The position numbers and the translations under genes were made by a program. This document shows positions 6,008 to 10,510 of a stretch of 10,510 nt of DNA, piece by piece. The first letter of the stretch is position 1, and each line of letters opens with the position of its first letter. The notes under the pieces are model-generated. The model searched no databases, was not told the DNA's origin, and saw only the letters and a program-made list of their open reading frames with translations. Location of the stretch: NCBI GenBank assembly GCA_016932965.1, contig JAFGBW010000134.1, positions 1-10,510 of the forward strand, in the 5' to 3' direction. Source of the stretch: Candidatus Auribacterota bacterium. GTDB lineage: Bacteria > Auribacterota > JAFGBW01.

Positions 6008-6034
6008 AGTAGAATAAAACCTGGCGGAAGAAAC

Positions 6035-7741
6035 ATGAAACAACATCAATGGATATTACCGGAAGAAAACCGGCCCTCATTTCAGGATTATCCTGAATTT
6101 CATCCTCTTCTTCTTTCCATCTTGTATAAGCGCGGGTTACGATCTTCGGCTGAAATATCATCTTTTCTGGATAAAAGCCTTCATGGGATTCACGACCCTT
6201 ACCTCATGCATGACATGGAGAAAACGGTTTCCCGGATCATGCAAGCCCTGCAGAAAAAAGAAAAAATCCTGATCTATGGTGATTATGATGTGGATGGAAT
6301 CTCAGCCATAACGCTTCTGAGCCAGTTTTTCCGTTATATTCAGGCCACCCACGAATATTATATTCCCCACCGGATCAAAGAAGGGTACGGACTGAACATG
6401 GAAGGCATTCAAACAGCACGTAATAACAACGTCAAACTCATCATCACGGTGGATACGGGGATCACGGGGCACGAAGCCATCCGGGAAGCTTCCGCGTACG
6501 GTATAGACGTGATTGTCACAGATCATCATCAATCCCCGGAAAATTTACCCCCGGCTTACGCCATTTTAAATCCGAACCAGCCGCAATGTCAATACCCTTA
6601 CAAATACCTTTCCGGTGTCGGGGTTGTGTTCAAACTGGTTCACGCCTGTCTGAAACAATGCGGCATGGACGAAACGGAGAGCAAAAGGATCCTGAAATCC
6701 CTATTGGATTACGTGACGTTAGGCACCATAGCGGATGTAGTGCCTTTGACGGGTGAAAACAGAAAACTGGTGGCTTCCGGTTTAAAGCAAATCAAACTGT
6801 CCTCTTTTTCAGGCATACGGATTCTGTTTGATCAGACTTTCGTGGAGGACAAGCCTCTCACGCCGGCCATGATTGCCTTCAAAATCTGCCCCAAACTCAA
6901 CGCTTCAGGCAGAACAGATCATGCGAACTATTCTGCCCGGCTCCTTTTGGAAAACGATCCCAGGGAATGTCTCCAGTTGTTTTCAAAACTGGAATTATTC
7001 AACCGCGAAAGGAAGGCATTGGAGGAAAACGATTTCACTAAGGCCATCCAGATAATCGAACAGGACAAGGATCATCTTGACAAACGGATTTTAGTCGTTG
7101 CCCATCCTTCTTTTCATCCCGGCGTGAACGGGATTGTGGCTTCCCGTCTGACGGATAAATATCATCGTCCTTCCATTGTGATGGCATTGAATGATAACGG
7201 TTTTTTTAAAGCCTCAGCCCGGTCTATTGCCGGCGTCAATATTTTTGAATGCCTTCAATCCTGCGAGGACCTCTGCATTGCCTTTGGAGGCCATCCTTTT
7301 GCCGCAGGTTTGACCCTCGATAAATCTAATCTGCAGGAATTCACTTCCCGTATTAACGCCTATATGGAAAAACATTTTTCGACACATGTTTTTGAACCGC
7401 GACTTCAGATCGATTCCTTTCTCTCCTTTTCCGATATCACCCCGCTTCTCATGAAAGGGCTTCAGGATATGGAACCTTTTGGCCTGGGAAATCCTGAACC
7501 GGTTTTCCTGACAAAACATGCCGTTATCCAGAATCAGCCGCGGCTTTTGAAAAACAAGCATCTCAAATTTGATGTCCAGCATGCCGGGGTCACGCTTCCG
7601 GTCATCGGTTTTAATTTTTCCAACAAGGCTCCTTCCCTGAAAATGAACGATTCCATAGACTTTGTCTATCACCTGAGAACCAATTCCTGGCTCGGACAGA
7701 CTCACACCCAGATCGAATTGATTGATTTCAAAAAAAACTAA
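6035..7741 (+). CDS. recJ: Single-stranded-DNA-specific exonuclease RecJ
   Basis: The product has 568 residues, close to the usual RecJ length. RecJ degrades single-stranded DNA 5' to 3' in the cytoplasm, with Mg2+ or Mn2+, widening gaps for RecFOR/RecA repair and serving mismatch and base-excision repair. The DHH domain motifs are DYDVDG (83-88), TVDTG (138-142), TDHH (162-165) and LGTIADVVPL (229-238). The DHHA1 domain shows KLNASGRTDHA (287-297), HPGVNGIVASRL (361-372) and GGHPFAAGL (418-426). The OB-fold tail includes MEPFGLGNPEPV (479-490). All catalytic motifs are intact. The ATG at 6035 has a modest GGCGGAAG site upstream and matches the family N-terminus (RP..QDYPEFHPLL). recO follows on the same strand after 314 bp, interrupted by a composite repeat, so joint transcription is uncertain. 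Confidence 0.97.
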   Translation: MKQHQWILPEENRPSFQDYPEFHPLLLSILYKRGLRSSAEISSFLDKSLHGIHDPYLMHDMEKTVSRIMQALQKKEKILIYGDYDVDGISAITLLSQFFRYIQATHEYYIPHRIKEGYGLNMEGIQTARNNNVKLIITVDTGITGHEAIREASAYGIDVIVTDHHQSPENLPPAYAILNPNQPQCQYPYKYLSGVGVVFKLVHACLKQCGMDETESKRILKSLLDYVTLGTIADVVPLTGENRKLVASGLKQIKLSSFSGIRILFDQTFVEDKPLTPAMIAFKICPKLNASGRTDHANYSARLLLENDPRECLQLFSKLELFNRERKALEENDFTKAIQIIEQDKDHLDKRILVVAHPSFHPGVNGIVASRLTDKYHRPSIVMALNDNGFFKASARSIAGVNIFECLQSCEDLCIAFGGHPFAAGLTLDKSNLQEFTSRINAYMEKHFSTHVFEPRLQIDSFLSFSDITPLLMKGLQDMEPFGLGNPEPVFLTKHAVIQNQPRLLKNKHLKFDVQHAGVTLPVIGFNFSNKAPSLKMNDSIDFVYHLRTNSWLGQTHTQIELIDFKKN

Positions 7742-7760
7742 ACTAAATTGAGATCATGAA

Positions 7761-7840
7761 TGTCCGGCTTAAAAAATAAAGAAATAACGCGAAACACAAT
7801 AAAATATTAGGGTCTAATTAAAAATATAACAAAGCCGGAC
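7761..7840. mobile_element. MITE-like element with TGTCCGGCTT ends, copy 2
   Basis: TGTCCGGCTT (7761-7770) and AAGCCGGAC (7832-7840) form 9-bp terminal inverted repeats around an AT-rich centre with ACACAATAAAATA. It aligns end to end with the reverse complement of 4254-4334. It begins 19 bases after the recJ stop codon and has no coding capacity. Confidence 0.7.
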
Positions 7841-7940
7841 TGGAATTAAGAATTGAGAATTAGGAATTTAAAAAAAACGTCTTCGAATTTTGTAAGAGAT
7901 TAAGGACAAAGCCTGGAACAATTCTCAATCCTGAATTCTA
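7841..7940. repeat. AATTGAG-type inverted repeat, copy 2
   Basis: GAATTGAGAAT (7850-7860) pairs with ATTCTCAATC (7921-7930) with one mismatch or bulge, and the flanking GGAATT and GAATTC extend the similarity. The centre carries AACGTCTTCG (7876-7885), matching the first copy on the opposite strand. It directly abuts the TGTCCGGCTT element, as copy 1 does in mirror image. Confidence 0.55.
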
Positions 7941-8055
7941 TAAAACATGACAAGAATTAAAGCCATTGATAATGAATGTCATCTCCGGACAAACAATAAA
8001 CCAGTCAGTACGGATATGATCGATAATCGGTTTTGGTTCATTTGTTAAAATAAAA

Positions 8056-8811
8056 ATGATACAGACTTCTGCCATCTGCCTCAAACAGCGTCCAATCGGA
8101 AAAACAAGCGCTGTCCTTTCTTTTTTATGTGAAAGACTCGGGCCAGTTTCCGTCTACGAAAGGGGCTTTCAGAACGCCTCTTCCAAAATCAAACCGTTAT
8201 TCGACCTGGGACAGGAAGTCTGTCTCGCCCTGACCGTCAAAGAGGAACGTTATTACTTGTCCGAAATGATCCTCAAACAGGGATTTGATCTCACCGATTA
8301 CCGTATCCTTGTCTTTTCCAGTTTTCTTTTCGAACTGCTCTGCAGCTGGCAGGACAATCCCCCGACCCGGCCGGAACAACTGTATCAGGAATTGATAAAA
8401 TGCCTCCACGATTTTTCAGAGAAGAAAAAAATATTCGGCTCTTTCCTTTGTTTCCAGATCAGGCTTTTAGAGGCTTATGGACTGGCAGGCAGTCTCAAGC
8501 AGTGCGGAGAATGCAGCCAGCGTTTTCCGGAACATGAACTCTGCCGCAGCGAAGAAAATACGTGGAATTTTTTATGTTCATCCTGCCATCACAAGACCGG
8601 ACGTAAAAAAAGTATTCTGGAACTGTCTCCGGAAGAAAGACATGCCCTTTCCCATTATTTACAGGACCGGAACCGGCACTCTGTCTTATCTGGGGACTTC
8701 CCTGTTAAGATTCAAACTCATCTCATGCGGATTTATGAAGAATGGGGGACGTTCAAATCCGGTGCTGAAATCATGCGGCTGATTCAATCGGGCAAACCGG
8801 AAGCGCTATGA
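8056..8811 (+). CDS. recO: DNA repair protein RecO
   Basis: The product has 251 residues, the normal RecO length. RecO binds single-stranded DNA and SSB and, with RecR, loads RecA at gaps; it acts in the cytoplasm. The N-terminal OB fold (about 1-80) begins with the typical ICLKQRPIGKTSAVLSFL pattern and LGPVSVYERG. The helical middle is followed by a four-cysteine zinc site C150-x2-C153 and C174-x2-C177, present in many but not all RecO proteins. The C-terminal helices include THLMRIYEEW. The ATG lacks a recognisable ribosome site (the upstream bases are TTAAAATAAAA), which may mean weak initiation; no better in-frame start is visible. Its 3' end converges with the binding-protein gene only 20 bp away. 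Confidence 0.92.
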   Translation: MIQTSAICLKQRPIGKTSAVLSFLCERLGPVSVYERGFQNASSKIKPLFDLGQEVCLALTVKEERYYLSEMILKQGFDLTDYRILVFSSFLFELLCSWQDNPPTRPEQLYQELIKCLHDFSEKKKIFGSFLCFQIRLLEAYGLAGSLKQCGECSQRFPEHELCRSEENTWNFLCSSCHHKTGRKKSILELSPEERHALSHYLQDRNRHSVLSGDFPVKIQTHLMRIYEEWGTFKSGAEIMRLIQSGKPEAL

Positions 8812-8822
8812 AATGGCTTCCG
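8798..8822. terminator. Hairpin over the recO stop codon, possible shared terminator
   Basis: CGGAAGC (8798-8804) pairs perfectly with GCTTCCG (8816-8822) around an 11-nt loop that contains the recO stop codon. There is no T tract on either side, so it is not a classical intrinsic terminator. It is the only structure in the 20-bp convergent gap. Confidence 0.3.
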
Positions 8823-8831
8823 TTGTCAGAC

Positions 8832-9785
8832 TCATGATGCAAATTCAAAAGTCTGCTCCGCGCCTTTGATGATGTCATCAGGTATGGTGATATTAAAGAT
8901 TTTCGCCGTGTTTAGATTGAGCGTATAGGTAATCTTGTCCGGGAATTCCATTTGAATATCCTGTGGTTTGACTCCGGAGTTCATTTTGATCAGAATTCGA
9001 ACCGCCTGTTTTGCCAGGGCAGGGTAATCAAAGGAAAAACTGATCAGGGCGCCGTTTTTTGTCATCACTTCATTGATGCCGATCAGCGATATTCTATTCA
9101 TGATGGAAAATTTATAGAGAAAATCCAGTGTATTGGGATTAAAAACCGTCAGATCTAAAAAGGAGAAAATGAAATTGACTTTCCCCTTCATCTTATTGAA
9201 AGAGGGAATGACATCGCTGGAGTCATGAATGGCTTTTTCAACCAAGGAATATCGTCCTGTGGAAAATTCCCTTAATTTGCCCAGATAATATTCGGATTGA
9301 TCAGGATTATAGACGATACCAAAAGTGATCTGAGGAAAAATCTTATTGAGGATATCGTAAATGAGCTGTGGACTGAAATAGACATCAATGCCGGTGAGAT
9401 TAGCCGTAGGGATCCCGTCTTTTCGCATGATTCCCTCTTTAAAAGGACCGACTACAAAAAGAAATAGTCCGGGCAAGCCGGATTCCTTGCCTATCAAAGC
9501 GCTCTTATTGCCGATACAAACAATCTGAGTCACACCTTCATCCTTTAAATATTGCTTCACCTCTGCATCGCCCGAGTCAGAATCAACAAATTTCAAAATA
9601 TGGCCATTGTCTTTCAGTTCATCCTTCATGAGACGATACATTTCATAAAATTTCTTGGATTTTACAGGAAATATCGCTCCCATCGTGTCTGCGCTCGAGG
9701 AGGGCGGTGAAAAGAAAAGAAAGAAAAAGATCGCTGTCAAATAAATACAAATAGCATGGGTATCATCGGATATAAAAATCTGCAT
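8832..9785 (-). CDS. ABC-type substrate-binding protein (ABC_sub_bind / TrpX-like family)
   Basis: The product has 317 residues. After a hydrophobic segment (residues 13-26) and a plausible SSA cleavage site at 30-32, the mature part has a two-lobed periplasmic-binding fold: MGAIFPVKSKKFYEMYRLMKD-like start, TANLTGIDVYFSP (near 127-139), FGIVYNPDQSEY (near 155-166), a hinge around SLIGINEVMTKNGALISFSFDY, and the family ending LNLNTAKIFNITIPDDII. Members bind small ligands in the periplasm, sometimes amino acids, but the ligand here is unknown. No permease or ATPase gene is adjacent, so it may be a solo binder or sensor partner. The first 12 residues (MQIFISDDTHAI) lack Lys/Arg and carry two Asp, unusual for a signal peptide. 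An AAAGGGG lies too far upstream (about 15 bases) to be an ideal ribosome site, and a stop three codons upstream rules out extension. Confidence 0.82.
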   Translation of the reverse strand: MQIFISDDTHAICIYLTAIFFFLFFSPPSSSADTMGAIFPVKSKKFYEMYRLMKDELKDNGHILKFVDSDSGDAEVKQYLKDEGVTQIVCIGNKSALIGKESGLPGLFLFVVGPFKEGIMRKDGIPTANLTGIDVYFSPQLIYDILNKIFPQITFGIVYNPDQSEYYLGKLREFSTGRYSLVEKAIHDSSDVIPSFNKMKGKVNFIFSFLDLTVFNPNTLDFLYKFSIMNRISLIGINEVMTKNGALISFSFDYPALAKQAVRILIKMNSGVKPQDIQMEFPDKITYTLNLNTAKIFNITIPDDIIKGAEQTFEFAS

Positions 9786-10212
9786 ATTTTTTATGTCAAC
9801 CCCTTTCTAAGAAATAAAATACGCATATTCAAGAACTCATTAAAAAATGAATCTGTATAAGTGAAGTTGTTAACTAATTTTGTGCTCTTGACAATGATTA
9901 TAAACATTCTACGAATTTATACTATCACAAAAAATGATATAAAAAAACAAGTAAAGTTCAATTTGGCTGCTCTCATAACCCAGCCCGGAGTATTTCCTAA
10001 CATTGATTTTTGTTTCTTCACTCGATAAGGGAACGAGGCATGCAAAAAGGTCATCAGTTTCATGTGAAAATGATCTTCTAGGCAGGTGACCGATACTCTT
10101 ATAAAAACGAATCATCCCGCCAGAATCATTTTTTGGCTCTATAAAAAAATCTGTGGGTATTTTTAACCATTTTTTTCGATTTTATATTCTTCTCTTCCTT
10201 GATGAGCAGAAT
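9786..10212. other. AT-rich region without a convincing gene
   Basis: This should include the promoter of the binding-protein gene, but no well-placed -35/-10 pair is clear: a TTGACA on the minus strand (9794-9799) lies too close to the start codon. A minus-strand open frame (9909 to about 10170) has some protein-like stretches but no good ribosome site. The region ends in the AGAATTCAGGAGTCAGAATT repeat at about 10207-10230, a short relative of the AATTGAG repeats. Confidence 0.5.
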
Positions 10213-10510
10213 TCAGGAGTCAGAATTCAGAATCATAGAATGAACATAGGTTTCTAATAGTTTACTCACTTCTATAAATAGAGATAATAATTCAGGATTA
10301 TTCCCATAACCTCAATCTTTCGCTAATATGAGATAATAGCGGCATTCTTCAATTGAACCTTGGGCGATATTGAAAAAACGCACTTTGTCCTTGTCAGATT
10401 TTTTTTTGAAACCTTCAGCAATATTTGCCGGTATAGAAACAGAAGCTCTTCGGAATTGGGAACTCAAACCAAACATTTCTTCTTTGGGAAATGATCGGCT
10501 AAAAGAATAA
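10213..10510 (-). pseudogene. Four-helix-bundle (S23 / 23S IVS-type) protein with in-frame TGA, cut by right edge
   Basis: The minus-strand frame entering from the right edge reads FPKEEMFGLSSQFRRASVSI, then PANIAEGF, then FNIAQGSIEECRYYLILAKD. This is the hallmark of the four-helix-bundle family first seen in 23S rRNA intervening sequences and now common as stand-alone genes of unclear function. A TGA (10312-10314) follows at about two thirds of the usual length. The same frame then continues with GYGNNPELLSLFIEVSKLLE, as expected for the missing fourth helix, up to a TGA at 10213-10215. A single base change (TTA or TTG to TGA) explains this. About 20 N-terminal residues lie outside the window. 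TGA ends other genes here (queG, recO, HD-GYP), so recoding is unlikely. Confidence 0.8.

Larger units (their letters stand above)
5543..6034. other. Gene-free spacer between divergent queG and recJ
   Basis: It must contain the promoters of both genes, but none is convincing; TAAAAT at about 5553-5558 (minus) is a possible queG -10 box. It holds mosaic repeat copy 3 (5581-5772) and, near recJ, the bulged hairpin at 5948-6007. A 66-codon minus-strand frame at 5849-6049 lacks a ribosome site and protein-like features. Confidence 0.65.
7742..8055. other. Spacer between recJ and recO with composite repeat
   Basis: Most of the spacer is occupied by the TGTCCGGCTT element (7761-7840) and the AATTGAG inverted repeat (7841-7940). 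The last 115 bases lead into recO. CCGGACA at about 7986-7992 may be a stray element end. No clear promoter, terminator or protein-like frame was seen. Confidence 0.6.

Noticed and set aside
5849-6049. 66-codon minus-strand frame before recJ
   Set aside because: It has no ribosome site, overlaps the recJ start and the leader hairpin, and has no recognisable protein features.
7214-7705. 163-codon minus-strand frame within recJ
   Set aside because: It is an antisense shadow of the intact recJ DHHA1 and OB-fold regions.
9794-9799. TTGACA on the minus strand as promoter of the binding-protein gene
   Set aside because: It lies only nine bases before the start codon, so transcription would begin inside the coding sequence.
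10312-10314. Selenocysteine at the in-frame TGA
   Set aside because: The family is not known for a selenocysteine here, the position is normally a hydrophobic residue by pattern, and no strong hairpin directly follows the codon.

Overview
This window looks like a chromosomal segment of a flagellated, probably anaerobic Gram-negative bacterium. A Desulfobacterota (sulfate-reducer-like) relative is my best guess, not an identification. It rests on moderately AT-rich DNA, an ExeA-type ATPase, a GAF/HD-GYP phosphodiesterase next to a flaG gene, a solo ABC-type binding protein, a four-helix-bundle (S23-like) gene, and intergenic spaces filled with structured interspersed repeats. All recognised genes belong to known families; I found no new multigene system. 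The least ordinary content is the intergenic repeats.

Layout: 1-554 (minus) is the N-terminal part of an ExeA/GspA-like AAA ATPase that runs off the left edge. 555-1114 holds repeat copy 1. 1115-1829 (minus) is a small motility pair: a 72-residue unknown protein followed by FlaG, with a sigma-28-like promoter just upstream. 2025-3242 (plus, divergent) is a GAF plus HD-GYP cyclic-di-GMP phosphodiesterase. 3243-3672 holds repeat copy 2 and a strong terminator. 3673-3963 (minus) is an HU-family DNA-binding protein. 3964-4465 holds the HU promoter, a composite repeat with TGTCCGGCTT ends and a G-poor tract. 4466-5542 (minus) is queG. 5543-6034 holds repeat copy 3, with its core inverted, and a hairpin in the recJ leader. 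6035-7741 (plus) is recJ. 7742-8055 holds the second TGTCCGGCTT composite repeat. 8056-8811 (plus) is recO. 8832-9785 (minus) is a solo ABC-type substrate-binding protein, convergent with recO. 9786-10212 has no convincing gene. 10213-10510 (minus) is a four-helix-bundle gene interrupted by an in-frame TGA and cut by the right edge.

Functional links: the flaG pair and the divergent HD-GYP gene plausibly relate to motility and its control by cyclic-di-GMP. recJ and recO, 314 bp apart on the same strand, belong to the RecF-type gap-repair pathway. queG (tRNA queuosine) and HU are housekeeping genes.

Two repeat families stand out. One is a three-copy mosaic of nested palindromes whose core is flipped relative to its flanks in copy 3. 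The other is a pair of roughly 80-bp elements with TGTCCGGCTT terminal inverted repeats, each joined to an AATTGAG-type inverted repeat; the two composites lie in opposite orientation on either side of queG and recJ.
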